A model generated the notes under the pieces. That model saw only the letters and a list, made by a program, of their open reading frames with translations, did no database searches and was not told the DNA's origin. A stretch of 64,000 nucleotides of DNA, from positions 104,422 to 168,421 of the forward strand of contig CAUYUJ010019629.1 in assembly GCA_963575745.1 (NCBI GenBank), given 5' to 3'. Source of the DNA: Prorocentrum cordatum (taxonomy: Eukaryota; Sar; Dinophyceae; Prorocentrales; Prorocentraceae). Each line of letters opens with the position of its first letter. Positions within the stretch are counted from its first letter, which is position 1. This document shows positions 10,666-21,790 of the stretch, in pieces. A program made the position numbers and the translations under genes.

Positions 10666-12335
10666 TAGGTCGCCAGCGACGCACGGAGCCTTGAAGCGAG
10701 GGGCTCGAAGAGCGCAGACGCAGATCCACCCGCATCAAGCACGTCTCGAACGCATTGCGCATCCGCGAGACACGCGAGCCGCGAGGGAGGTTGCACCAAA
10801 ACCGAACAGAAATCTTCGAATCAAAATTTGCAGGGCACTTCCAACAACATTGCCTGTCTCCCCCTTCCCCGCCCCAGCCAGCGCAGCCGATGGTGCTTGC
10901 GTGCCTAGCCCAGTCGCCTCGTTCCTGGGCGCAGCCGCCTCGACACCGCGGGCGCCTCTTTTTCGTCGCAACGGTGCGCCGCCATTTCCCCCTGGGAAGC
11001 GGGCTCAGTGAAAACGGAGCGCCGCCGCCGCGGACACTTGGCCACCGACCGCATAGCAGTTTGGAAGAGCCCCATGCCATTGCGCGAAATGCACTGCCCA
11101 TCGCGCGGCGCCCTTTGCAGCTGCATGCGCAGAATGATCACTGGGGAAACCTGCGTGCCAAAATCGCTCGCGACGCGAGCCAGACGAGGCATCTCAGATT
11201 ACCGCGCATAATGAGCCGCGCGCGTTGACCCTGGCTGAGTCGCCCCAAGAGCCCATTGCAACGACGTCGTCGACGCCATCTGCCCCCCCGACGCCCTCTT
11301 TCCAGCGAGCTAACGCATCGTTCAGACATGCATCGTTCTCGAATCCAACCCACTCGCCCAACGACGACCGGCCCGCCTTGCAGTCTAAGTATTCGCGCGG
11401 CAAAAAAACATATCCCCTCGACATTTGGCGAATTGCTTGCACTGTCCCACATTTTCACTGTAGAATAGTATGTAGGACGTTCGTCGCATTTGTTGCCGCG
11501 CCTTGATAAAGCAGTCCCGCGCGCGTTCCCGCGGCGGGCGCCGCCACCCCCAGCTCTGGACAGCAGCGCGCATCGCGAATCACCAGGCGCGCCAATTGCA
11601 GCACAACCCTCCTGCAGCTCTCGCGAACTTATGCGCCCGATTAAATACATCGAGGCTAATAAATGACCTATGGATATTGTGCGCTTTCTTGCGCCCGTGG
11701 CGTGAGATTCGATGGCCCAAGTCGCTGCGTGAATCTCGACGTCGCCCCCGGAGCCTCGCAAGCTCCTTCCGACCGTTGTCAGACACCACCCATGGGCAGT
11801 GTCTGTCTGCAGTGTAGGGCCCGACAGAAACGCTCGAGCCAAACGCGCCGCGGCGCATATTCGCCGAAAACGAACCATGGCGGTAAACCTTCAGGTGGAA
11901 GGATGTGCCAGGAGGGAGGGGGAACGCGCATGAAAACATATGCGTTGTTTTGGTTTGCGCCCAAAAGACCACGCGAACTCCCGCGTCGGCGTTCGGTTTT
12001 TCAAACGCAATTGAAAAATCCGACGCCTACGGCGATCAATAGTTCGCGGCAACGCGTTGTCGGCGCTACAACCGATGACGACGTTGCACTGTTGACGGCG
12101 GGGATCGCGCGATAGTGGCGAAGATGATGACGTTGGCGATGTCCGTCGCCAGTGGTTTCGGTTGAAAGAACTCCAACAACTATCACTGAGCACGGCCAGC
12201 AAGCGCGCCGCGGGGCCCCCCGCGCCCGCGCCTGTAGGCCAGCTGGACAAGTGCATTGTCTGCGCATGAACTCAAACACATTGCCGCGCCCCCGAGGGAG
12301 CACCCCGCCGCCTCATCTCGGCGAACTCTGACAGG
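10666..12335. other. 1.7 kb with short minus-strand coding-like fragments
   Basis: Several minus-strand stretches read like protein but change frame every 100-200 bp (for example HRISRHGRKKAHNIHRSF near 11690 and YTADRHCPWVVSDNGRKE near 11790). They may be a decayed gene continuing into the frame that ends at 10018. No domain could be named and no tandem repeat was seen. Confidence 0.3.
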
Positions 12336-13145
12336 TCATCTGTCGTGCACTTCCTGTCCGCATCGAGGGCCTTCTTCGCCGCGGCACCCGCGATGGCCCT
12401 GTGCTCTTCGAGCGCCTGGGGCGGCGCATCGGGGGAAAATCGGCCGTTGCTTCGCTTCCGTCCAGGCGGCGAAGAGCTCGCTACTGACCGCGCAGATCTT
12501 TCCCGTCTCCTCCTCGAGGCAAGCCGGGGCGCCCCCGGTCCCCTCGATCACCGCCGCCTCCGACGCGTCCCTCTGGGCGCGGTCGCAGGCCGACTTCGCG
12601 CCCTGCGTCGCCTTGGTCGCCTGGGCCCCGAGGCCCTTGAGCTTCGCCTCCTCGAGGCGCGGAGAATTCGAGTGGGGCCCCAGGCGAGCCGGCGAGCCTC
12701 TTCTTAGGCGGAATGACGTCGGCTGGGTTGCTCTTGCCAGCATTCGAGGGGCCGGCCGCGCGCGCCTCGGTCGCCGCGCGCCCCCCTGGATCGTCGATCC
12801 CAGCTTCCGGGGCCCCCCTTCAGTGTCTTGGCGCGGGCCTCTAGTCCCCCTCGCAAACTTGCACTCGAAGATGCCAGCCCCCCAAGGATGCGCCCTCATT
12901 GCGCGCCCTGGGCGCCATCGACTTGCCCGCGTTTTTCGCGACCTTCGGATCGTTGAAATACATCGGGCGTTCGTGCTGAGACTGGGCGGCCCGCCCCCCC
13001 ACCTCGAGCCCCAGCGCCATCGTCGCGCGAGATGTCCTATTCTTGCCCGCGCAGCCTCCGCCCTCCGGGCCCAGCAAGTACTCCGCCAGAGATGGCCGAC
13101 GCTGGGCATCGGGCTCCAAATCGCAGAACTGGGCGGCCTTCTCTG
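12336..13145 (-). pseudogene. Fragments of an unknown protein in two frames
   Basis: The upstream piece (about 13145-12841) carries LEPDAQRRPSLAEYLLGPEG and ends at an in-frame TAG. The downstream piece in another frame (about 12830-12336) carries an Ala/Lys-rich stretch with heptad-like spacing (LEEAKLKGLGAQATKATQ) that could form a coiled coil, then ICAVSSELFAAWTEAKQR. I do not recognise the family. Either an intron or a frameshift lies near 12840. Confidence 0.35.
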
Positions 13146-13299
13146 GGTGGCACTGCGCATGCCGCCGAAAGCGCGGTTCCGCAGAGCTCCGCTTGCGTTC
13201 TGACTTCCCTCGGCCGTGACGCTATCTCTGAGAATGGTACCGAGCCCTTCGCGCGCCTTCGGCGGCGTCTCGGCCCGGCGCCTGGGCCCCGCGACGCAG

Positions 13300-13930
13300 C
13301 CGCCGCTCGAACGAAGCAGTCGAGCGAACAAGACAGCTCGAACAAGACAGCCGTCGCTCGAACCCAGCCAGCTCGAACAAGACATCGCGACGAAGGAGGC
13401 GGGGGGCGCGGCGGAAGGCGAGGGGGGGGCGGCGAGGGGGCGAGGGGGGCGCCACAATTTTTCACGATACATTTTATTCCAGATTGAATTTCATGCATCG
13501 GGCGGGGGGGGGCATAAATTTCAAAATTCATCGCGCGACTGATCATGACATGCATGGCGCCCCTCCCCCGCCCCCCGCCCCCCCGCCCGCTCCCGCGCCG
13601 CGCCGCCCCCCGCCCCCGCCCGCCCCGGCGCCCCCCCCTCCTGCTCGCCGGCCCCCGCCGCGCTCGCGCGGGCCCAACAAGCCTCGCGAGATAGGCGTCG
13701 CTTCGGGGGTTGACGGAATTGCGGCCAGCTCGCGACCGCCGTCGCACTCTCGCCGCGCTTCAGACGGGCGCCCCTTTCACAACCACCGCCGCTCGCGCAG
13801 AGCAGCGCCGGTTAACTGCCGCCCGTGCGCAAATTAAAGAGGCTCGAAACAATCCGAGCGAAGTGCAACGACTCGACCAAGAAGCCAAGCAACTTGAAAC
13901 GACTCGAGCGACTTGAAACTTGGTGACGAG
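13300..13930. other. CTCGAAC-rich and C-rich low-complexity region
   Basis: GCTCGAACAAGACAGC-like words repeat at 13310-13390. A C-rich block of GCCCCCCGCCC type occupies 13560-13670. A second CTCGAA/GACTTGAAAC tract lies at 13840-13925, and similar words recur at 15290-15375. No gene supported. Confidence 0.45.
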
Positions 13931-14182
13931 GGGGAGGAGGAGGAGTACATCTCGCGTTGCCCCCCAAGGAGTCGGGGTCCAAGCGAGAAGGAGGAAGGCC
14001 TTCGCGCTGCGCCGTCGTCACCGCCGCCGTCGCCGTCGTGTGGAGGAAGGGCTTCGGATCGACGCAGGTGCGGGTTTTCCCCCGGCAGCTACTGGAGGGA
14101 CCGGCGCTCGCCTGCGCGCGCGCCCTCGGAAGAGCTCAGGAGGCGGGGGGAGATGCGATGTGAGGCCGTTCCGTTTTGCCAC

Positions 14183-14410
14183 CTAATCGCCCATGTTCTC
14201 GGCAGCCTGCGCAATGGCCTCGAGCTGTAAAAAGTAGCCCGCATTCTCTGCTCGGCTGCCGATCTCCACCATCTGCGAATCCAGCCGATCGACCGCCTGC
14301 TCTTGTCCATCGGAGCCGTCGATTTGGATGGGGTCGCGGTCGGGAACTCGGCCCTGGGCGTCTGGTCGAATCCCGAACAAGTGAAAGCCGTGCTCCTCGA
14401 TGATGTCTGG
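14183..14410 (-). CDS. C-terminal exon of an unknown protein
   Basis: The minus strand reads IIEEHGFHLFGIRPDAQGRV, continues with an acidic and polar stretch (DPIQIDGSDGQEQAVDRLDS), and ends MVEIGSRAENAGYFLQ...AAENMGD before a stop at 14183-14185. Its balanced composition, unlike the surrounding frames, supports a real exon. The upstream border near 14410 is uncertain. Another candidate exon piece (TRVTVQFSEVAWSSAW, about 14570-14520) lies upstream in a different frame. The family is unknown. Confidence 0.45.
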   Translation of the reverse strand, partial: PDIIEEHGFHLFGIRPDAQGRVPDRDPIQIDGSDGQEQAVDRLDSQMVEIGSRAENAGYFLQLEAIAQAAENMGD

Positions 14411-14775
14411 AAGGTCGCCGCCGCGGCCGCCGCGGCGCGCGCTGGCCCGCCCCGCCTCGGCCGAGCTGAGGTCGCTGAAGAAACAACCAATGAATATCGT
14501 GCCACCACTCCTCGTCTATTGCCAGCGCCATGCGCTGCTCCACGCTACTTCGCTGAACTGGACGGTGACGCGAGTTGCAGACGTACTCCCTGTGGCGGCC
14601 AAATCGCTGTCGACGCAGGCAACTCGCGGGCGGCGCATGATGGTGGCATCATCTGGCGCCGACGCCAATCGGGGGCTCGATGGATCATCTGAACCGCGGC
14701 CAGGCCCAGCATCTAGATCAGTTGCGGGACCAGCGAGCGCAAGGAATCGAGCGCCATCGGTAGCCCCCCCCCCAC

Positions 14776-14789
14776 CACACACACACACA

Positions 14790-14828
<39 letters not shown>
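14776..14828. repeat. (CA)n-(CT)n compound dinucleotide repeat
   Basis: About 8 CA units followed by about 18 CT units. It is preceded by a run of nine C residues. No gene nearby is clearly affected. Confidence 0.9.
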
Positions 14829-14830
<2 letters not shown>

Positions 14831-15461
14831 GTGCAGCATGCGCGGGCTGTTTGCGGCGCGCAATCCCACCGCGGCAGCGATCGCGACGCGCGGCGCAGAT
14901 GGCCGCAGGCCCAGTGAGAGCAGGAACCCCATTGGAAGAGGCGACCGAAACAGACGGGGCAGGCAAGTCGGCCCGCCCATGGGCCCATGTTTGAGCCGAG
15001 GCGCTGCAACTGCATATGGGCCCGACGAGAACGGAACGGGAACGCTCGTCGAGCTGGACGAATACTCTTCATACCTCCCCGTCGATCGTCGTCGTCGGTT
15101 GCGTCGTCGTCTGCAGTGGTCGATCGCTGCAGACGGCGATGACGAAAACGACGGCGACGAACGACTGGGAGGCGCGAGGGCGGAGCGGGGGGCACAGGGG
15201 CGACGTGTGCCGGCTGCGCTTAGAGGTCGCCGCAGCAAAATTTACAGCCCTAACTACACGCGCCCTAAGAGTGCCCGGTAACAAACATGTAGACCGAGCG
15301 ACTTGGAACGGCTGGGGCGATTTGAAGCTGTTCAACGAAACGATTCGAACAATGTGAAGAGGCTCGAGCTACCTGGAACTGGGAGGAAGATAAGGGGGTG
15401 GGAGGAAGGGAGATGCCGGTGACGATGCGACGTTCTGGCTCCTACGCGCTGAGCGTTCTGG

Positions 15462-16716
15462 CTATCGCCATTTCGCTTGCAGTTTGGCGACCTCCCAATG
15501 TATTGCGCTGCGCTCTGCTGTGGGCCCGAATTCCAACTGCGCGCCTTCCTCGGCGTTGACCGCTGCGTCCGCGATGGGCAATCCGCCCGAACTCGTCGGG
15601 GCCTCACTCACGGGAAACATGTAGAAGGCATTTTGCTTCAAAAGAACGCCGATGCTCGTTTCAGAATTCTCCGATCGGAGCGCGTAGCTCCGGGCGCTTG
15701 CGCTCAGCGGCTGCAGAGGATGCGCCCCGGGGGGGGGGGGGGGGGGGGCAGCCCGAGATTCTCTCGGCGCGGGCGCAGGACTGCTGCAGCTGTCATGACC
15801 TTTATCCCGCCCTCCGCGAGGCCATCATCGTCAGGGTCGGCTTCGAGATCTGCCTCCCCGTCAGAGTCGGCCTCGTCGTCAGTGGGCCCACCAACTCGCC
15901 ATCCTTGGGGCTCTGGTCGCTCGACGCGACGTCGCCATCATCGGCTTTCGCTGCAGGCCCCCTGCGAAATGGGGGGGGGGGGGGGCGCAGGCGGGCGACG
16001 CGCGCGCCCTCGGGGGCCAGGCATTGCGGCGCGAACTCGGTTCGCAGCGCCGCTCCGTCGCTCCAGCGGCAGTTGATGAAACCGTCAACCTGCGCGTAGG
16101 ACGCGGCGCACTGGGAGCTGCCGTCGCAGAAGATACGTTTGCCATGGCGCCTGTCCTCGTCGAAACCAACGGCCCGTTGAACCTCGACCGCGTCTTCGCC
16201 GTCACCAAGGTCGCCCTGCTTCTGCGAAAAGATCGGCCTGAACGAAACGGAAAAACCCTCGCGCTTCTGCGGCGAAATCTCGGGCACCTCCGTAAACGCC
16301 TTGTAGATCTCAACCAACTCGCCGGGGTCCATTGATTTGACCTTCTCCCGCCAAGCGTTGCACTTGATGCGGATATAGACCAACGTAACTCGCAGCATGT
16401 ACGCCCAGCCGATGACGCGTTCCTCGTTACTCTCGTAGGCGAGCCGAGTAATCCATCCCCCGTAGGCGCCCTTGTATTCGCCCATCGCTGTGATATTCCC
16501 GAACGCTTTCGGCATGCGACTCTGCCTGAACACGCCGCCGCGCGTATCGAGCCGGACAAGGGCCCTCAGGGTGTGACTGTACTTTGCGTAGGTGGCGGGA
16601 GTCCACGCCCACCTTGAAGCCATCCGAGTTGGACTGCAGTCCGCCAGTGCACACCACGCTGGCACAAAAAACAATTCTAACACATCGAAAGAAACGATCC
16701 TCCTCAGGTCTGTCAT
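15462..16716 (-). CDS. Unknown gene, last two exons
   Basis: The upstream exon (about 16560-15985) encodes a well-formed segment (KAFGNITAMGEYKGAYGGWI, then RVIGWAYMLRVTLVYIRIKCNAW, then IYKAFTEVPEISPQKREGFS). It ends in a stretch that runs into a 12-G homopolymer at 15971-15982. A C-terminal exon (about 15735-15462) in another frame reads AHPLQPLSASARSYALRSEN, then NAFYMFPVSEAPTSSGGLP, then IHWEVAKLQAKWR before a TAG stop. Poly-G/C runs at 15729-15749 and 15971-15982 border the frame change. That could be an intron or homopolymer sequencing errors. I do not recognise the family. Upstream coding-like sequence at 16750-17040 may be the first exon. Confidence 0.5.
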
Positions 16717-16746
16717 CTGGTGACTTCCAATTGGTCGTGCGTGAGG

Positions 16747-17040
16747 TCATGTATCGGTTGCAAAAAGCACGTGCCAGGCTTGTTTGAACGCGCCAACATA
16801 TCCTACGGCGACGACGGTGACGATTGCATTGGCCCCAAGGCCCACGCCCCCCCCAAGACCCACGCCACCCCCAGGACCCGTGCGACCTTTCCGCGTCGCC
16901 TCCCAAACCGCCTTAAAGATCGTGCGATGTTCGATCGTTCGCGCCGGGATTTCCTTACTTCCCTCGAGCTCGGGATCACCCAGGCTCCCCTGGGGGCAGA
17001 CGAGGATGAGGAGGAGGAGGACTTTTATTTTTGTTGACTC
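16747..17040 (-). CDS. Possible upstream exon with Gly-rich membrane segment
   Basis: The minus strand reads QGSLGDPELEGSKEIPARTI, then a GVGLGGGVGLG stretch leading into ANAIVTVVAVGYVGAF, which could be one membrane helix, and stops at 16747. It points towards the unknown gene ending at 15462, in a different frame. Membership in that gene is an inference. Confidence 0.3.
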   Translation of the reverse strand, partial: ESTKIKVLLLLILVCPQGSLGDPELEGSKEIPARTIEHRTIFKAVWEATRKGRTGPGGGVGLGGGVGLGANAIVTVVAVGYVGAFKQAWHVLFATDT

Positions 17041-17244
17041 CAAGTTAGGATGTGGCTGGCGCTGAGGCAGGAACAAGTTAACATACTTGAAAGAGTATGA
17101 CAAGACCAAACATCTATACATTAAGTTAACATGACGGGTGTTTGGTTCTGGGGCCCTCCAAAAGTTCAGCATCTGACAACATATTGGATGGGTCCCCCCA
17201 ATATTTTGGAATCGTCCAAGATTCAAGAGGATTCGGCGCACGGG

Positions 17245-17530
17245 GGAACAGGGGGGCCTCTGAGGGCATCGTTGGGGAGGCTCCCGTGGACGGTTTGTCT
17301 TAGGATGTCCAACGCGAGGGCGCCGGCTTGGAATTCGTCGCCGGATTCGCCAGATTTCCCTGAGCTCGCCAGACGCGGAACAGGAGGGCCTTTAAGAACA
17401 TCCTTGGGGAGGCACTGGCGACCAGTTTTTCTGAGGATGTCCCACGCGAGGGCGCAGGTTTGGAATTCATCGCCGACTTCACAAGATTTCCCGGATCTCG
17501 CCAGAAACGGAACAGGGGGGCGGTCGGCGG
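17245..17530. repeat. 132-bp tandem repeat, two full copies and a partial third
   Basis: The words GGAACAGGxGGGCCT at 17245 and 17377, and GGAACAGGGGGG at 17509, are each 132 bp apart. Internal words (GGATGTCCxACGCGAGGGCG, TTGGAATTC, CAGATTTCCC) keep the same spacing. The copies differ at perhaps one base in eight. Since 132 is a multiple of 3, both strands stay open for a while. Confidence 0.8.
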
Positions 17531-17591
17531 GGCCACTTCCTCGCGCGCCAGGGGTCAGGATGACGTGAGTTCCACAGAAACTCCCTCAACA

Positions 17592-17645
17592 AATCACCAC
17601 CACCATCGTCGTCGTCATCACTCATATCACCAACTTCGCCATCCG

Positions 17646-17716
<71 letters not shown>

Positions 17717-17725
17717 CATCATCAT

Positions 17726-17756
<31 letters not shown>

Positions 17757-17757
17757 G

Positions 17758-17807
<50 letters not shown>

Positions 17808-17849
17808 CCATCGTCATCATCATCATCAGCATCAGCATCAGCATCATCG

Positions 17850-17882
<33 letters not shown>

Positions 17883-18450
17883 CCAGCATCAACGTCATCA
17901 TCATCATCAGCATCATCAGCATAATCATGATCAGCAGCATCATAATCATCACGATCAACACCAGCAGCATCATCAGTATCATCATCAGCATCAGCACCTT
18001 CATCCTTACCATCATAATTGTCACAATCATCATCACCATCATCGTCATCAATGTCATCGTCATCGTCTTCATGATCATCACCACAAATATCACCATCCTC
18101 GGAACATTAATCACCGCCACCAACATCAGCAGCATCATCATTATCATTGTCGTCGCTATCATCCTCCTAAGCATAACCATCGCCTTCACCATCACTATCA
18201 TCATCAACATCGTCGTCGTCATCATCACCACCATCACCATCATCACCATCATCACCATCAGCATCATCATAATCATCAGCAGCATCATCATCAGCATCAT
18301 CAGCATCATCATCATCACTGTCATCATCATGAGCAGCAGAAGCAGAAGCAGCAGCAGCAGCAGGAGCATCGTCATCATCACTAGCATCAGCATCGTCATC
18401 AGCATCGTCATTATCACCATCACCATCGTCGTCATCCTCGTCACCATCAA
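17592..18450. repeat. (ATC)n microsatellite, about 850 bp
   Basis: Nearly continuous CAT/ATC triplets with AGC and GTC interruptions, purest at 17648-17820. Long frames of Ser, His, Ile or Met are by-products. Confidence 0.95.
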
Positions 18451-18559
18451 TCTCACATGTCTTGTCACCAGACAAGCTGCGCAAAACGGCACCAACCCCA
18501 GAAGGCGCAAGACGGACCACAAGCGCGCACCCACGCGCTCGGACTCCGGTTGCAGGATA

Positions 18560-18800
18560 AAGCAAAATATATTTCAATCCGACCGATCCGCTTCGATATC
18601 GATCCTGGCCAGCCTGATCCGATTCGGTTCCGATGCTTCGACGACCAGATGCGGCCCGATGCTTGCATGGCGCTGTTGTGCATCCTTACGCGGAAGATCC
18701 GATTCGATTTCAACTCCGTGCCGATTAAGCCCGATCCGACACGCGCTCCGATCCGATCCTGTTCGAGTCTCATCGCCTGGATCAAGGGAAGGGATGCTTC
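18560..18800. repeat. Degenerate GATCCGATTCGG-type tract
   Basis: Recurrent GATCCGAT, TTCGAT and CCGATCC words, resembling the tract at 4940-5085. No gene supported; the frames yield Ile/Arg/Ser-rich peptides. Confidence 0.5.
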
Positions 18801-18837
18801 GTAGCAGAATGAGGGGGGACGATAGGGAGGGGACTGT

Positions 18838-18960
18838 TTCAGGGGAGGGAACATCGACCTGGAATCGGCGATACATCGCCGATTGATCGGCGATACGCCC
18901 CCGATAGCGAAACCGAGAGTTCCTGCGCAGGGTGGGCTATCGGGCCCCGTCGTCGATGAA
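18838..18960. repeat. Dispersed repeat with ATCGGCGAT palindrome, copy A
   Basis: GAACATCGACCTGGAATCGG leads into ATCGGCGAT-AC-ATCGCCGAT (18864-18883), then a second GATCGGCGAT, and after about 60 bp GTGGGCTATCGGGCCCC. The same order is found at 28058-28160 and 28520-28600. Confidence 0.75.
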
Positions 18961-19179
18961 TACGGGGTTTGGACTCCACTGCGTCTATCCAGCTATCGTT
19001 GCCCCTGATGGAAGCCAAAGGCTTCCCCATTCCGACGCGCATCCCGATCCGACCCGACGTCCCGAGAGGCTGACTGACCCGGAGAGGCGCAGATGAGCCG
19101 CGCAGGGCTGCGAGCGGCGCCTCGTGCTTCACCCCGTGCTCGCTAAGCGCCTGCTCTCGCAAAGAACTTTCCTCCTCAC

Positions 19180-19910
19180 CAGTATCCTCCCCTTCCTCTT
19201 CCGCCTCCTCCTCCTCGTCCTTCATCCTTCTCTTCCGTTCCCCTCATCCTCCTCCCTCATTTCATCCTCCTCCGTCTTCCTCCCCCTCCTCCCTCCTCCT
19301 CCTCCTCCTCCTCCTCCTCCTCCTCCTCCTCTTCCTCATCTTCCTCCTCCTCTTCCTCCTCCTCCTCCCCCTTTTTCTCCTCCTCCTCCTCCTCGTTTTC
19401 CTCCTCCTCCTCCTCCTGTTCCTCCTCCTCCCCCTCATCATCACAATCAGCAGCATCAGCTTCGTCATCATGATCATCAGCAGCAGCATCACCAACATGA
19501 TCATCAACCAGACCATCATCATCATGATCGTCATCAAGAGCAGCATCACCATTGTCACCATCAGCATCACCATCCTCAACATCATCATCATCATGCGCAT
19601 GAAAATCAGCATCATCATCAGCATCGACATCAGCTTCACCACCACCAGCAGCATCATGATCATCAACCTCATCAGCAGCATCACCATCAGCAGCATCATA
19701 ATCAGCATCAGCAGCATAGTCAGGATCAGCAAAATCAAAATCACTATCACAATCATCATCAGCATCACCAGTACCATCATCAGCATCAGCACCTTCACCA
19801 TTATCATCATCACCACCACCTTCGTCATCATCATCATCATCATCATCATCAACAACATCATCATCATCATCACCATCATCATCATCAGCATCATCATCAT
19901 CGTGACTGCT
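19180..19910. repeat. Composite (CTC)n-(ATC)n tract
   Basis: CTC/CCT triplets (19180-19430) switch to ATC/CAG-interrupted triplets (19435-19905). No protein-like frame. The spacer 19910-20100 contains nothing recognised. Confidence 0.9.
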
Positions 19911-20100
19911 GACTCTACCCTCCCCACGCCAGGGTATTTTTCCCACTGCATGCTGGCGCCAGTCTGCACCAGCTCTCAGGATTGCGTTGTTTGCGACGAG
20001 GGCCCAGCAGCCGCCCGAACTCGGGCGGGCGGACGGGAGAAGCACGAGGAGCACGCTGCATGACAATTCCCAAACCCATATCATTCTGCGCAATATGCCA

Positions 20101-20790
20101 TCAACCTATCTGGAGAGTTTTCCGAATCTCGACAGCGAACACGTCACATAAACGTCGAGGGTACGGTTCCGCCCGAACAGTCCAGAACACTCCAGCCGGG
20201 TCTCTTCCCTTCAAAGAAGTGCGCGGGCGATTCCTACACGAACAAATGTGGGAGGGCGAACGACACGTCAGTAGTTTGTTCTCGATCCCGGGTAAGTTGA
20301 ACACCAAAAACGTAGTCGGCTTTCTCCGGGGCTTCCGGTATTGGCAGAAATCCGCACACATCAGCTTCCCGCCAAAACGCTTCTGTAAATCACGGAGCTC
20401 CGGGACATCATTTTACGTTCCAAAGCCACAACCATCAAACGAATGCTGTCGAAGAGGAGGGCGTTGCCTCACTTGACTTTCAAGCGATCCGTGAAACTCA
20501 AGTTCCTGAACCCCATCAGATTCGGTCCGTCGCCCCGAAGCGGAGGAGGTCCCAACCCATCATCTTTGCGGGCCCTCGACCAGGACTGGCACAAAAGCCC
20601 AGCCCAGAGACGCCCGAGGCGAGTAGAGGACTTCAGGCGCGCATCAAGCCTGTCGATGACCTTGCCGCCCGAGAGGTCATTGTCTGGGCCCCGCTTGATG
20701 TCCCAGCCCTCGGAGGAGATGCCGATCCCCTGGGGCGCCTGGCTGAGGTGGCCCGCGCCGCTGAAGAGCTCGATGCTGCGCGGCCGTGAA
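20101..20790 (-). pseudogene. Methyltransferase-like domain fused after the recombinase
   Basis: RSIELFSGAGHLSQAPQGIG at about 20780-20720 resembles motif I of SAM-dependent DNA cytosine methyltransferases (F-S-G-x-G-x-L). LLCQSWSRARKDDGLGPPPL at about 20595-20535 occupies the place of the catalytic motif IV (normally with P-C). A stop near 20470 interrupts it. The end, in another frame (20361-20101), reads MCADFCQYRKPRRKPTTFLV, then CSCRNRPRTSLKG, and AEPYPRRLCDVF, a pattern known from intact relatives. A C is present in the LLCQSW motif but the preceding Pro is not. Activity is unlikely in this copy. Confidence 0.6.
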
Positions 20791-21790
20791 AGGTCGTGCG
20801 ACGCCGCCTTTGCTGCGTAGAGCTCTGGACCTCGTCTTGCAGGATCCTCAGGGCGAACTGGCACTCCTTTCCCTGGGCAGCTCCTGGCCTCTGCTCCTCC
20901 TGCTGCACCCTGGCATGGGCCTCGTGCCTCCTCGCCATCTTTGACTGGGGGGCCCAGCGACCTCGGCGGCCGACGCCAACTGACGCGCGAAGGTTGTGTA
21001 GTCGATCGTGGCTGGGCCCCCCCGTGTCTCAGTTGGTGCGTCGCGTAGAGCTTCCCCTTCAATGCCATGCATTGCTGTGCTTTCTTGAAATCATTTACGA
21101 CGGCGCGCGGCGATACTTTGAAGGGCGGCGCGCTGGCGCCCCCTGCCTCGAGCATCATCAAAGCAGGCCCGAGCCACAAAGCGCCCGCATTGTCGAAGAC
21201 CATGGACGACTCCCGGCGCTCCGAAGGGCGGAGGTTCAGCGCGCAGTGTGTTGACGAGCCTCCTGGCGCCGCCAAATCGCTCTCGCGGATGCGGCCCGGT
21301 TCGCGCGGCCTCAGGTGCCCGAAGAAGGCCGGGATGATCCGCGGCGCTCCGTCGGCGCTGGCGGCGCGCAGCACCCTGGGCGCGATCGCCGCCGCCAGAC
21401 TCCGGCAGATCGGCGGCAGCGCGATCCCGGGCTCCAGCTTGGCCCAGCCTCGCAAGGCCCGCAGCAAGCGCGGGAGCTTCACCTGCCCCCTCGAAAACAC
21501 CTTCGGGCTGAAAAACAAAAAGCTGGCAAGGGCCTTTCGGGCCTCGCTGCGGCTCATGCCGCGGTCGTAGCCGTAGTTCGCGTAGGCCGCGAGCAGCGCG
21601 TCGGCGCGGTCGACCGTCTCGAAGGTCATCTGGTTCACGCTCGCGCGCAGCATGATCTGCTCGCAACGTCCTGCGCAGTCCTTCACGGTCGCCTGGTTGA
21701 GCGAGTTCGCCTGTAGAAAGGTGGTGCCCTGGTCCATCGCTCCAGGGCTCTTATCCATGAGCTCGCTCTGGCGCTGGGCGCGGCTGCGGG
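20640..21790 (-). pseudogene. Tyrosine recombinase domain of the DIRS-like element
   Basis: One open frame carries an N-terminal helical domain (MDQGTTFLQANSLNQATVKD, YANYGYDRGMSRSEARKALA), a middle section beginning around SFLFFSPKVFSRGQVKLPRL, and the box II motif HQLRHGGA (His and Arg at about 21036-21027), as expected for phage-integrase-type recombinases. After that box the frame shifts. Shifted frames continue DYTTFARQLASAAEV and MARRHEAHARVQQE. In relatives the nucleophile Tyr lies in a RRYEKxxR-like motif; here RRHEAHAR shows His at that place. The enzyme would insert circular cDNA into the host genome. Confidence 0.65.

Noticed and set aside
17460-18890. Long open frames of Met, Ile, Ser or His in the (ATC)n tracts
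   Set aside because: Homopolymeric translations of a microsatellite, with no start context or domain.
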